From positions 1 to 36,832 of the forward strand of contig CANQVV010000005.1 of assembly GCA_947627385.1 (NCBI GenBank): DNA of 36,832 nt, given 5' to 3'. Each line of letters starts with the position of its first letter. The first letter of the stretch is position 1. Of the stretch, positions 7,049 to 15,375 are shown piece by piece. Under the pieces are notes generated by a model. It worked only from the letters and a program-made list of their open reading frames with translations, was not told the DNA's origin and searched no databases. The DNA is from an uncultured Bacilli bacterium (GTDB lineage Bacteria > Bacillota_I > Bacilli_A > RF39 > UBA660). A program made the translations under genes and the position numbers.

Positions 7049-8323
7049 TTATTTATCAATTGTTATTGTATACCTAATCTCTTTAACATCATTTTCTTTT
7101 ACTATACTAATACGATAATTATTAGCACGTAAATCATCTTCTAACTTATTAATAAGAACATTAGCTGTTGTCATATCAACTTCATTAGATAATGAAATAT
7201 CATTTTTAGACTCAGTTGGAGCTAAAAAATCTAACATTTCTATTTCTTCTGGTTCACTTTGAACATTATCTAGTGGTAATTTTGTAGTATTATCACTATT
7301 TTGTTCTTCAATCTTTTCTTTTGGTTCTTCTATAATGTTCTTTTCTAATTCTAATGTTTTTCCTGAATCATTGTCTTCATCTGTATCACTAGATACTAAT
7401 GGTACAACTGGGGCATCTAAATCTATTTTTGGTTGACCTTCTAAAATATTTTGAACTGGGGCTGTACTTTGAGTAACTTGTTCAGTGACTGGCTTAATAT
7501 TAGAATCTGGAACACCCATATTAACTGACTCATCTTCTAAGAAATTAAAGAACTTATTTGGCATTGGTTTTTGTGAATCATCAGTTGGATTTGTAACATT
7601 TTGATTATTAATTGGATTATTAACACTAACTATATCCTCAGCATTTTTTCTTATATCAGCAATATTTGGTACAGGATCAATAATAGGTATTTCATCACCA
7701 CTAGTAGTTTTATTCATAGTTTCTTTTATTTTTTTATCTAAATCTCTAACTGTTAATCTTTCATCAAGAATTGTCTTTAACCAATTAATTTGTTCTTCGC
7801 TACTACCTAGTTGAAGTAAACTTCTAGCATGTCTTTCAGAAATTTTATTTTCAATCAGTGCATTTTGAACTTCTTCTGGTAATGTTAATAATCTTAATTT
7901 ATTAGAAACCGCAGATTGACTTAATCCCATTTTTTTAGCTAATTCTTCTTGGGTTAAATATCCTTTATCTAATAATGCTTTATATGATTTAGCCTCTTCA
8001 ATTGCTGATAAATCTTTTCTTTGAACATTCTCAACAATAGCAACTTCGGCACTTTCATTATCATTCATTTGAGAAATAATAGCAGGAACACTCATTAAAC
8101 CAGCTAATTTTGCCGCTTTATATCTTCTTTCACCAGCAATTATTTCATACTTATCACCAAGGCGTCTTAAAATAAGGGGTTGGATAATCCCATGTTCTTT
8201 TATAGAAGCTGCTAATTCTTTTAATGAATTGTCATCAAAAGTTAATCGTGGTTGAAAACGATTAGGAATTATATCTTCTATTGGTATATTTATAACTTGA
8301 TTTTCTTGTGATGTCGTATTCAC
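7049..8323 (-). CDS. noc: Nucleoid occlusion protein Noc (ParB family), long-linker form
   Basis: ParB-fold protein with the CTP-binding motif GERRYKAA (64-71), ENVQRKD (98-104), and a DNA-binding HTH at about 124-147. At the four positions I recall as separating Noc from ParB, it has Q136, K142, T147 and R164, matching Noc (Q-K-K-R) at three and ParB (R-T-A-G) at none. It occupies the noc position after rsmG, and perfect Noc binding sites (ATTTCCCGGGAAAT) occur in this window. It lacks the N-terminal FSRFFG-like amphipathic helix of Bacillus Noc: only about 10 residues precede the core. It has a disordered Asn/Glu/Pro-rich linker of about 180 residues (205-385) before the C-terminal dimerisation segment, making 424 residues against about 283. 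The GTG start follows AAGGGG. No parA or second parB is beside it. Confidence 0.85.
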   Translation of the reverse strand: MNTTSQENQVINIPIEDIIPNRFQPRLTFDDNSLKELAASIKEHGIIQPLILRRLGDKYEIIAGERRYKAAKLAGLMSVPAIISQMNDNESAEVAIVENVQRKDLSAIEEAKSYKALLDKGYLTQEELAKKMGLSQSAVSNKLRLLTLPEEVQNALIENKISERHARSLLQLGSSEEQINWLKTILDERLTVRDLDKKIKETMNKTTSGDEIPIIDPVPNIADIRKNAEDIVSVNNPINNQNVTNPTDDSQKPMPNKFFNFLEDESVNMGVPDSNIKPVTEQVTQSTAPVQNILEGQPKIDLDAPVVPLVSSDTDEDNDSGKTLELEKNIIEEPKEKIEEQNSDNTTKLPLDNVQSEPEEIEMLDFLAPTESKNDISLSNEVDMTTANVLINKLEDDLRANNYRISIVKENDVKEIRYTITIDK

Positions 8324-8366
8324 ACAATCTAGCCCCTTTACTTCATATTCTATATTTAATTTTACC

Positions 8367-9080
8367 CTATTTATTAATCTTTTTCAATGGCTTTTTTATT
8401 ATTTTATCATAGCTTCTTAATATATTTTGCTTAGTTGCTTTATTTTTTTGTATAACAATAATATTTCTTATTCCTAAATTATCAAAATTAAATTCAATTT
8501 TATTAATTATTTTACTATCTAAACATTCAATAGTAGAAAAAGATTCCTTTAATTCATCAACAACATTACCTTTAAGTGCTATAAATAAACCATTTTCTTT
8601 TACTAATGGAAGTGCTAGTTCAGAAAGTACACGTAAATTAGCAACAGCTCTTGATGTAACAATATCAAATTTATTTAAATTATTTTTAGCATAATCTTCT
8701 ACTCTGGCATTAATTAACTCTACCTCTAAATTTAATTTTTGAGATAATTCTTGTAAAAAATGGATTTTTTTATTATTACTATCTAAAAGAGTTACTTTTA
8801 AATTTGGATAAAATATTTTAATAACCATTCCTGGAAAGCCTGCGCCTGTACCGATATCTAAGAGATTATTAATTTTATTTAAATCAATAGCTTTAACAAT
8901 AGTCATTGAGTCATAAAAATGTTTTAAATAGATGGCTTCATCATCTTTGATTGCTGTTAAATTAGTATGTTCATTATATTCTTGTAAAAAATTTTTATAA
9001 ACTTCTAATTTTTCTAACATTTCATCAGTTATATTAATATTTAATTTTTTTATTTCTTCAATAAATACACTTTTATTCAT
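8367..9080 (-). CDS. rsmG: 16S rRNA (guanine-527 N7)-methyltransferase RsmG (GidB)
   Basis: RsmG methylates N7 of G527 in the 530 loop of 16S rRNA. The SAM site NLLDIGTGAGFPGMVIKI lies at about residue 70-87, preceded by the family motif NEHTNLTAI and followed by TSRAVANLRVLSELALP. At 237 residues it is full length. Its start overlaps the end of mnmG by 8 nt and shows no clear ribosome site of its own, so translation is probably coupled to mnmG. The mnmE-mnmG-rsmG-noc order is the ancestral Bacillota arrangement. Confidence 0.96.
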   Translation of the reverse strand: MNKSVFIEEIKKLNINITDEMLEKLEVYKNFLQEYNEHTNLTAIKDDEAIYLKHFYDSMTIVKAIDLNKINNLLDIGTGAGFPGMVIKIFYPNLKVTLLDSNNKKIHFLQELSQKLNLEVELINARVEDYAKNNLNKFDIVTSRAVANLRVLSELALPLVKENGLFIALKGNVVDELKESFSTIECLDSKIINKIEFNFDNLGIRNIIVIQKNKATKQNILRSYDKIIKKPLKKINK

Positions 9081-10935
9081 GTTTACTGTATTCTTTCTTT
9101 AAATAGACGGCTAAAATAGCTATATCAGCAGGATTTACTCCACTTATTCTTGATGCTTGGGCAATTGTCCTAGGTCTAACCTTATCTAATTTTTGTTTAG
9201 CTTCACTAGCTAAATTTTTAATCTTTGTATAATCAATATCTTCGGGTATTTGTTTTTCTTCAATTTTTTGTAATTTTTCAGCTTCTTTATATGCCTTTTC
9301 GATATAGCCACCATATTTATAATTAATTTCAACTTGATAAATTACTTCTGAATCATATTTAAATTCATGAAAATTACTTAAAAATTCCATCGTTATTTCT
9401 GGTCTTTTTAAAGCATCTGCATAAGTAATATTTTGTTTTGGAATATCGATATTATTTTCTTTAAATTTTTTTCTAACATCATCATTTAAAATCAACTTTG
9501 TATCTTCTAATTCTTTTGTTAAATTTTTAATATTTTTCTTTTTTTCTTCTAATCTATCATGTTGTTCTTTGGAAATAGTACCTATTTTATATGCAATATC
9601 TCTTAATCTTAAATCAGCATTATCATGTCTTAAAATTAAACGAAATTCTGCTCTACTTGTAAGCATTCTGTAAGGATCAGTTATTCCTTTTGTTACTAAA
9701 TCATCAATTAATACTCCAATATAAGCTTCATCTCTTCTTAAAACTAATGGTTCTTTATTTTGTAATTTTAAACTGGCATTAATACCTGCCATAATTCCTT
9801 GACCAGCAGCTTCTTCATAGCCACTTGTCCCATTTATTTGGCCAGCGGTAAATAAACCAGATATTATTTTATTTTCTAAACTAGCCTTTATTTGTAATGG
9901 GTCAATAGCATCATATTCAATAGCATAAGCATATTTTGTTATAACAGCATTTTCTAATCCTTTTAAACTATGGACCATTTCTTCTTGAACATTTCTTGGC
10001 ATACTAGTTGAAAATCCTTGCAAATACCACTCGTCATAATAAATACTTTCCGGTTCTAAAAATAATTGATGGCGCTCTTTATCGGCAAATCTAACTATTT
10101 TATCTTCAATAGATGGGCAATATCTAGGACCTACACCAGTAGCATATCCACCATACATAGCAGATTCTTTTAAATGTTGGCAAATTATTTCATGCGTTTT
10201 TTCATTTGTATAAACAAGATAACATTTTTGTTGTTCATTTATTTTATATTGTGGTTTAATATCATGACTAAAAGTCCAGTAAGTATCATCACCAACTTCT
10301 TCGTGCATTTTACTAAAATCAATTGATTCTTTCTTTATTCTTTGTGGTGTTCCAGTTTTAAGTCTAATAATATTTAAACCTAGTTTTTTTAAATTATCAC
10401 TTAAATAGTTACTTCTTCCCTCGCCATGCGGACCACCTGGGGTATTTTCTGAACCAATTAAAATATTTGCCTTAGTATAAGTACCAGTTGTAAGAATAAC
10501 AGTTTTACTTTTTATTTCTTTGCCATTATCTAAAATTACACCTTTTACCTTATTATCTTCAACAATAATATTTTCCACTAATCCTTCTTCAATCGTTAAA
10601 TTTTCATTTTTTTCTAAAAATTCTAACATTTTTTTAGGATATACTCTTTTATCGGCTTGGGCTCTTAAACTTCTTACCGCAGGTCCTTTCGAATTGTTAA
10701 GCATTTTTATTTGAAAGTGGCTCTTATCTGCAACTATACCCATTAAGCCACCTAAGGCATCAACTTCTCTTACGATAATTCCTTTTGCAGTTCCGCCAAT
10801 TGAAGGATTACATGGCATATCAGCAATATTATTTTTATTCATTGTTAAAAGAAGGGTCTTCATCCCCATTTTAGCAGCAATATTAGAGGCTTCACAACCA
10901 GCATGACCGCCACCAACTACAATAATATCATACAT
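9073..10935 (-). CDS. mnmG: tRNA U34 5-carboxymethylaminomethyl modification enzyme MnmG (GidA)
   Basis: FAD-dependent subunit of the MnmEG complex that installs cmnm5 at the wobble uridine of several tRNAs. The N-terminal dinucleotide-binding motif GGGHAGCEAS is followed by CNPSIGGTAKG, GPAVRSLRAQADK (substrate and NADH region) and TSRAEFRLILRHDNADLRL; the C-terminal helical domain ends with ISGVNPADIAIL, which binds MnmE and tRNA. At 620 residues it is full length. The start ATG follows AGGGGG by 6 nt and lies 9 nt after the mnmE stop, so the two partner subunits share one transcript. Confidence 0.97.
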   Translation of the reverse strand: MYDIIVVGGGHAGCEASNIAAKMGMKTLLLTMNKNNIADMPCNPSIGGTAKGIIVREVDALGGLMGIVADKSHFQIKMLNNSKGPAVRSLRAQADKRVYPKKMLEFLEKNENLTIEEGLVENIIVEDNKVKGVILDNGKEIKSKTVILTTGTYTKANILIGSENTPGGPHGEGRSNYLSDNLKKLGLNIIRLKTGTPQRIKKESIDFSKMHEEVGDDTYWTFSHDIKPQYKINEQQKCYLVYTNEKTHEIICQHLKESAMYGGYATGVGPRYCPSIEDKIVRFADKERHQLFLEPESIYYDEWYLQGFSTSMPRNVQEEMVHSLKGLENAVITKYAYAIEYDAIDPLQIKASLENKIISGLFTAGQINGTSGYEEAAGQGIMAGINASLKLQNKEPLVLRRDEAYIGVLIDDLVTKGITDPYRMLTSRAEFRLILRHDNADLRLRDIAYKIGTISKEQHDRLEEKKKNIKNLTKELEDTKLILNDDVRKKFKENNIDIPKQNITYADALKRPEITMEFLSNFHEFKYDSEVIYQVEINYKYGGYIEKAYKEAEKLQKIEEKQIPEDIDYTKIKNLASEAKQKLDKVRPRTIAQASRISGVNPADIAILAVYLKKEYSKHE

Positions 10936-10944
10936 TTATACCCC

Positions 10945-12288
10945 CTACTTTCCTAAACAAAAATTACTAAATAATGTATCAATTAATTCATCACGATACA
11001 CTTCACCTGTAATTTCACCTAAAAAGTTCCAAGCATTAGTAATATCAATTTCTATCATATCAATAGGAATATCACTACCTAAATTATTAATTGCATTATT
11101 AATACTATCTAATGATTTCTTTAATAAATCAATTTGTCTTACATTAGACATATAAGTTAAATCTTTACTATTAATTTTATCAAGTTCTAATAATTTAATA
11201 ATAGCATTCTTTAAACTATCTAACCCATTTATATCTTTTGTATTACCAACTATATAATCTTTTTCAATAGTAAGCTTGTTATTTAAATCAGACTTATTAA
11301 CAAAAATAATTCTTTTTTCTTTTGGAACATTTTTTATTAAATCTTTTTCATAATTAGATAATTCTTCATTATTATTTAAAACTATGATGACAACATCAGC
11401 CTTATTAATAGCATTTTTACTCTTCTCTACGCCGATTTTCTCCACTATATCATCAGTTTCTCTAATACCTGCTGTATCAATGAAATTAATTAAAAAACCA
11501 TTTAAAGTCATACTACCTTCAACTATATCTCTGGTAGTACCAGCAATATTTGTAACAATAGCTTTTTCTTCTTCGAGTAAACTATTTAAAATACTACTCT
11601 TGCCAACATTTGGTTTACCAACAATAGCAATATTAATTCCTTCTTTAATTAATTTACCATTTTTGGAATCTTTTAACATTGTTACTAATTCTTCTTTTAC
11701 CCTTAATAGTTTAGGCATTAAAGTATCTTTGGTAACTACTTCAATATCTTCATATTCTGGATAATCAATATTTACTTCAATATTAGCCATCACATCGACA
11801 ATATTTTTGCGCATATCTTTAATTTTTTTAAGAAGACTTCCGCCTAAATTATTTAAAGCAAGGACTCTCGCATTATCTGTTTTAGCATTAATTAAATCAT
11901 TTACTGATTCAGCTTGGGTTAGATCAATTCTACCATTTAAAAATGCTCTTTTGGTAAATTCACCAGGTTCAGCTAGACGACATCCTTTTTCAAGTAATAA
12001 TTCAAGTATTCTATTTGTAGTATTTAAGCCACCATGACTATTTATTTCAATGGTATCTTCTTTGGTATAAGTTTTAGGAGCAAGCATAACTGTAACTAAA
12101 ACTTCATCTATTTTTTCATTATTATCATAGATAAAACCATAATGAATTGTGTGACTATCAACTTTTTTTAAATTAGTCCCGTGAAAAATATTGGAAACAA
12201 TATCTAATGTTTCTTTTCCACTAACTCTTATAATTGAGATAGCCCCAGTACCTGATGCTGTTGCAATAGCACATATAGTATCTTCCAT
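10945..12288 (-). CDS. mnmE: tRNA modification GTPase MnmE (TrmE)
   Basis: GTPase partner of MnmG. The N-terminal folate-binding domain has TICAIATASGTGAISIIRVSG. The inserted G domain shows GKPNVGKSS (P loop), GTTRD (switch I), DTAGIRETDD (G3) and NKSDL (G4). The C-terminus ends in FCLGK, the conserved C(I/L)GK that takes part in the modification reaction. The ORF track starts at 12309; the ATG at 12288 (MEDTICA) is preferred because AAGGAG lies 8 nt before it, giving 447 residues. A terminator lies immediately upstream, so mnmE-mnmG-rsmG-noc form their own unit. Confidence 0.96.
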   Translation of the reverse strand: MEDTICAIATASGTGAISIIRVSGKETLDIVSNIFHGTNLKKVDSHTIHYGFIYDNNEKIDEVLVTVMLAPKTYTKEDTIEINSHGGLNTTNRILELLLEKGCRLAEPGEFTKRAFLNGRIDLTQAESVNDLINAKTDNARVLALNNLGGSLLKKIKDMRKNIVDVMANIEVNIDYPEYEDIEVVTKDTLMPKLLRVKEELVTMLKDSKNGKLIKEGINIAIVGKPNVGKSSILNSLLEEEKAIVTNIAGTTRDIVEGSMTLNGFLINFIDTAGIRETDDIVEKIGVEKSKNAINKADVVIIVLNNNEELSNYEKDLIKNVPKEKRIIFVNKSDLNNKLTIEKDYIVGNTKDINGLDSLKNAIIKLLELDKINSKDLTYMSNVRQIDLLKKSLDSINNAINNLGSDIPIDMIEIDITNAWNFLGEITGEVYRDELIDTLFSNFCLGK

Positions 12289-12341
12289 ATACTTACTCCT
12301 TTTGCACACTTATATTAGCACAAATCTATTATTTTTGCATT

Positions 12342-12364
12342 AAAAAACTTGGAATATTCCAAGT
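12342..12364 (-). terminator. Terminator closing the rpmH-rnpA-yidC-jag unit
   Basis: An 18-bp perfect palindrome ACTTGGAATATTCCAAGT (12347-12364) is followed on the minus strand by a T run. It lies 2 nt after the unknown exported-protein gene and before mnmE. Confidence 0.8.
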
Positions 12365-12365
12365 C

Positions 12366-12827
12366 TTAATCTAATTTTAATGATTTACCTTTTTCTTGTT
12401 GTAAATTCATTTCTTCATTTATTCTTGCACAAATTTCATTTAATTGCTCCAATGAAGCAATACCACCTTGTTGATATAACAATTTTGTTTCATCAATATT
12501 TAACATATCAATAAATTCTAAATATTCTGATATTGGATAACTATCTTTAATTATATTAGAACTATTATTTTGATTAAAACATTTAAATAAATGATTAATT
12601 TCCATGGCATTAATTTTTTCATTATCTAAATAATACATTATATAATATTTACCAAATAACTTTGTAACAAATAAATCATTTATATCATAATATTCTTTAT
12701 TTTCAGATTGCAAAATATTAATTGTTTCTGTGGCATTAACCTTTTTTATATTACTAGCAATAATAAGTCCAGATAGTATTTCAATTGTTAGAATGCCTGA
12801 TATTAATTGAGAACTTTTTATTTTCAA
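12366..12827 (-). CDS. Hypothetical exported or membrane-anchored protein
   Basis: Not recognised. The 153-residue product starts with a short basic stretch and a hydrophobic segment (LISGILTIEILSGLIIAS) followed by NIKKVNATE, consistent with a signal peptide or single anchor; the remaining about 120 residues are hydrophilic and mainly helical with no lipobox. It begins 1 nt after the jag stop and the unit terminator follows directly, so it is the last gene of the ribosomal protein L34/RNase P/YidC/Jag operon. The position suggests a role around membrane protein insertion or the envelope, but this is only context. Bacillus has no gene between jag and mnmE. Confidence 0.75.
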   Translation of the reverse strand: MKIKSSQLISGILTIEILSGLIIASNIKKVNATETINILQSENKEYYDINDLFVTKLFGKYYIMYYLDNEKINAMEINHLFKCFNQNNSSNIIKDSYPISEYLEFIDMLNIDETKLLYQQGGIASLEQLNEICARINEEMNLQQEKGKSLKLD

Positions 12828-12828
12828 T

Positions 12829-13437
12829 TTATTCTGGTTTTATAACAACATGTCTATTTGGCTCTTCACCAGTACTTTCAGTTGTTACACCTTTAAAATC
12901 AGTTAATATATTGTGAACAATTCTTCTATCATAAGCATTCATATTTTCTAAGTGAGCTTCAACTTTGGTTTTGACAACATCTTTGGCAACATTTTTAGCA
13001 AGTCTTTCTAATCTTTTTTGATTTTTTTCACGATAATTGCCTACATCTAAACATAAATATACTCTTAAATTTAGTTCAGTATTAATTTTTTGTTTAACAA
13101 TATTTTCTAAGGCTTTTAGAGTATTACCACCCTTACCTATTAAAATTGGATTATTATCAGAATAAATTTTAACAAATAATGTATCTTCACGAAGTTTGGT
13201 TTCAAAATTAACTTCTAAACCCATGTTAGTAAGTAATTCTTCTAGATATTCTTTAACATATTCTAATAAATCAGTTTTAGTTACAACACTTACTTCATAA
13301 ATACTATTTTTATTAAATAAACCATTTTTCTTTTCTGTATAATGATAGTAGAAATCATCTTTATTTAGATTATATTCTTCACATATACTTTCTAAAACAC
13401 CCTCTAATTCTTTTCCTTCTTTACTTATTATTTCCAT
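12829..13437 (-). CDS. jag: KhpB/Jag RNA-binding protein (Jag-N, KH, R3H)
   Basis: Also called SpoIIIJ-associated protein or EloR. The domains appear in order: Jag-N (about 1-50, EGKELEGVLESICEEYNL), KH (about 75-140, with the GKGG loop in ILIGKGGNTLKALENIV), and R3H (about 140-202, with AYDRRIVHNIL). The family binds RNA, works with KhpA and influences cell elongation and division in streptococci. Length 202 is typical. It overlaps the end of yidC by 17 nt with an AGAGGT site inside yidC, indicating coupling. The yidC-jag pair is conserved across Bacillota. Confidence 0.95.
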   Translation of the reverse strand: MEIISKEGKELEGVLESICEEYNLNKDDFYYHYTEKKNGLFNKNSIYEVSVVTKTDLLEYVKEYLEELLTNMGLEVNFETKLREDTLFVKIYSDNNPILIGKGGNTLKALENIVKQKINTELNLRVYLCLDVGNYREKNQKRLERLAKNVAKDVVKTKVEAHLENMNAYDRRIVHNILTDFKGVTTESTGEEPNRHVVIKPE

Positions 13438-14458
13438 ACTTCATACCTCTTTTAACTTCTAATTTATCTTTTATTTTATCCTTCTTATTTTTATCTTTTT
13501 TTGGAATATCACCAGTTAATTTTCTAAATATAAAGGTTTGAATTGCGATAAAGGCATATGTTACAATCCAGTAGAATGATAAGGCCGTAGATAATGAGAA
13601 TGATGTAACAACAATTAAGATAACCATTACATTAGTCATTGTATTCATTTGATTAGCCATATCTGGGGTTTGATTTAAAGCACCGGTTGATTTCATTGAA
13701 TATTTAAATGAGAAATATGTTGAAACCGCAATTAATAAAATTAATAAGATATATAAGTAATTACCATGAGTAAGACCAACATAAGGTGTCATTCCTAAAT
13801 TAAATCCTAAAAGTTTTCCTTCAAATATTGCTGGAACACGATTAATTGCTTGTAAGAATGCAAAGAATATTGGTAGTTGTAAGAATGCAACTAAACAGCC
13901 AGACATTGGTTTTACATCATACTTTTTATATATTTCAAGCATTTCTTGACTTTTCATCATCATAGAATCACGATCATCACGACCACGATATTTATACTCT
14001 AATTTTTGCATATCTCTTTGCACTTTTTGCATATTTTTACTTTGTTTATGTGTTTTATATGAGAATGGTAATAAAATTAATCTAATTAATAAACCTATAA
14101 TAATTAATGATATACCATAATTTCCTACTAATTTACCTAACTTTAAAATTAAATAGGCAAGTGGTTTAACAAATATACCTTCCCAAATACCTGAGGCTTT
14201 ATTAGAATTTAATTTAAATTCTGAACAAGCTGGTAATTTATCAAAAGGTATCTTTAAATCATCTGAATATTCTTCATATAAACTATATAAATCAGTATTT
14301 TTTTCTGGTTTACATAATATATTGTTTGGTAAACTTTGGCCTGTTTCTTCATATTGAACTATTTTTTTATTATCATCTTGAAGATAATCACTAGCACCAC
14401 AGCCACTTGTTAGTAACATGGCAACTACTAGTATGGCCAGTATAAATTTATTTTTCAT
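13421..14458 (-). CDS. yidC: Membrane protein insertase YidC/SpoIIIJ (lipoprotein type)
   Basis: YidC inserts membrane proteins alone or with Sec. The N-terminus is a lipoprotein signal, MKNKFILAILVVAMLLTSGCG, with lipobox LTSGC, as in Gram-positive YidC1. After an about 70-residue extracellular stretch come five hydrophobic segments; the conserved positively charged groove residue is the Arg in LLIRLILLPF. A basic cytoplasmic loop (SKNMQKVQRDMQKLEYKYRGRDDR) and a Lys-rich C-terminal tail (DIPKKDKNKKDKIKDK), which can contact ribosomes, are present. It overlaps rnpA by ATGA. Only one yidC is in this window. Confidence 0.96.
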   Translation of the reverse strand: MKNKFILAILVVAMLLTSGCGASDYLQDDNKKIVQYEETGQSLPNNILCKPEKNTDLYSLYEEYSDDLKIPFDKLPACSEFKLNSNKASGIWEGIFVKPLAYLILKLGKLVGNYGISLIIIGLLIRLILLPFSYKTHKQSKNMQKVQRDMQKLEYKYRGRDDRDSMMMKSQEMLEIYKKYDVKPMSGCLVAFLQLPIFFAFLQAINRVPAIFEGKLLGFNLGMTPYVGLTHGNYLYILLILLIAVSTYFSFKYSMKSTGALNQTPDMANQMNTMTNVMVILIVVTSFSLSTALSFYWIVTYAFIAIQTFIFRKLTGDIPKKDKNKKDKIKDKLEVKRGMKYGNNK

Positions 14459-14790
14459 AAGTTTGCTCCTTTTTCATTTAATAACATTATTAATTCATTT
14501 TGCATATTATTAAAAGATAACTCATTTATCTCTTTCTTACTTATTATAATATAATAATGATAATTTTTAAATAGTTCTATATTATGATCTATTATATTTC
14601 TTATTTGTCTTTTTACTTTATTTCTATGAACAGCATTGCCAATTTTTTTTCCAACAGCAATTCCAAATTTTGGCTGTTCATCATTACTTTTTAAACTAGA
14701 TATTACGTAATATTTATTACTTATTTTCTTACCATTATTAATAACATCATTAAATAAAATATTTGATTTTACAATATTTTTCTTTTTCAT
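14455..14790 (-). CDS. rnpA: Ribonuclease P protein component
   Basis: The protein subunit that binds the 5' leader of pre-tRNA for RNase P. The conserved RNR motif region is present as KKIGNAVHRNKVKRQIRNII (about residues 48-67), preceded by KFGIAVG. At 111 residues it is full length. It ends in TGA overlapping the yidC ATG (ATGA), one of the sites showing TGA is a stop codon here. No strong ribosome site is seen at its start, and a terminator-like hairpin separates it from rpmH. Confidence 0.95.
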   Translation of the reverse strand: MKKKNIVKSNILFNDVINNGKKISNKYYVISSLKSNDEQPKFGIAVGKKIGNAVHRNKVKRQIRNIIDHNIELFKNYHYYIIISKKEINELSFNNMQNELIMLLNEKGANL

Positions 14791-14797
14791 ATTAATT

Positions 14798-14836
14798 AAA
14801 AAAATGCGTAAGAAACTATCTTGTTAATTCCTTACG
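14798..14836 (-). terminator. Terminator-like attenuator between rpmH and rnpA
   Basis: On the minus strand CGTAAGGAA pairs with TTTCTTACG (one G-U pair) around a 12-nt loop covering the rpmH stop, followed by CA and seven T. Partial termination would give more L34 than RnpA. The hairpin is seen; the attenuating role is inferred. Confidence 0.55.
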
Positions 14837-14938
14837 ACCTTTCTTACGACGATTGTTAATAATTTTTGTTCCTTTACGAGCAAAGAAACCATGCTTTTTA
14901 GCTTTTTTACGATTATTTGGTTGATAAGTTCTTTTCAT
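14816..14938 (-). CDS. rpmH: 50S ribosomal protein L34
   Basis: Missing from the ORF track because it is only 40 residues. It reads [20 protein letters not shown] and continues to [11 protein letters not shown], with the L34 signatures RTYQPN, HGF and RRxKGRKxL. It is slightly shorter than the usual 44 residues, the loss being in the middle. AGAGGTGG lies about 8 nt before the ATG, and promoter TTGACA-18-TATAAT is upstream. It is the first gene leftward from the origin, as in most bacteria. Confidence 0.97.
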   Translation of the reverse strand: MKRTYQPNNRKKAKKHGFFARKGTKIINNRRKKGRKELTR

Positions 14939-14970
14939 TTTTGATTCCACCTCTTTCTTCAAGCAACGTT

Positions 14971-15000
14971 ATTATAATATTAATAAGCCTTAAATGTCAA
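14971..15000 (-). promoter_or_regulatory. rpmH promoter
   Basis: Minus strand TTGACA (15000-14995), 18-nt spacer, TATAAT (14976-14971): both hexamers perfect, fitting a highly expressed ribosomal operon. Confidence 0.8.
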
Positions 15001-15309
15001 GAAAATTCCTGGTCATATAAGTATTTGTTAATATTTTGGTTAAAAAATTATAAATGTTATTAACTTTTTAGTTATCAACATTATTTTTGTTAGTAATTTG
15101 TTAATAATTCTTTACTTTTTTCTTGAAATATTCGGATAATTTTAAAATTATTAACATTAATAACATTTCATTAACATAAATTTAATGTTTAATTGTTAAT
15201 AAAGTTATAAAAAAATGTTGATAATGTTAATAACTTGTTTTAATATAGGTAATACCTAAGAAAATCGTGTGGATAACTTGTGGAAAACTATTATTCAATA
15301 ACTTTTTTC
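15001..15309. other. oriC: Probable chromosomal replication origin (oriC) with DnaA boxes
   Basis: The non-coding gap between rpmH and dnaA is extremely AT-rich. One perfect DnaA box TTATCCACA is on the minus strand at 15268-15276, with TTTTCCACA next to it at 15279-15287. Boxes with one mismatch, TTATCAACA, are at 15072-15080 (plus) and 15216-15224 (minus). A further TTATTAACA-type set lies at 15148-15156, and its complement TGTTAATAA at 15099-15107, 15194-15202 and 15225-15233. Gene polarity flips here. The TTATTAACA elements are inferred weak or ATP-DnaA sites. Two more occur in the dnaA-dnaN gap. Confidence 0.85.
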
Positions 15310-15338
15310 TTGTATTAAAATAGCATTTAAGTTAAAAT
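15310..15338 (+). promoter_or_regulatory. dnaA promoter
   Basis: TTGTAT (15310-15315), 17 nt, TAAAAT (15333-15338), about 38 nt before the dnaA ATG and directly downstream of the consensus DnaA box, so DnaA autoregulation is plausible. Confidence 0.55.
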
Positions 15339-15375
15339 GAAATTGGGATATATTTGGAAGATGGGGTGAGGTATT

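Noticed and set aside
11384-12037. Plus-strand ORFs of 126 and 76 aa inside mnmE
   Set aside because: Antisense to conserved MnmE motifs with no start signals.
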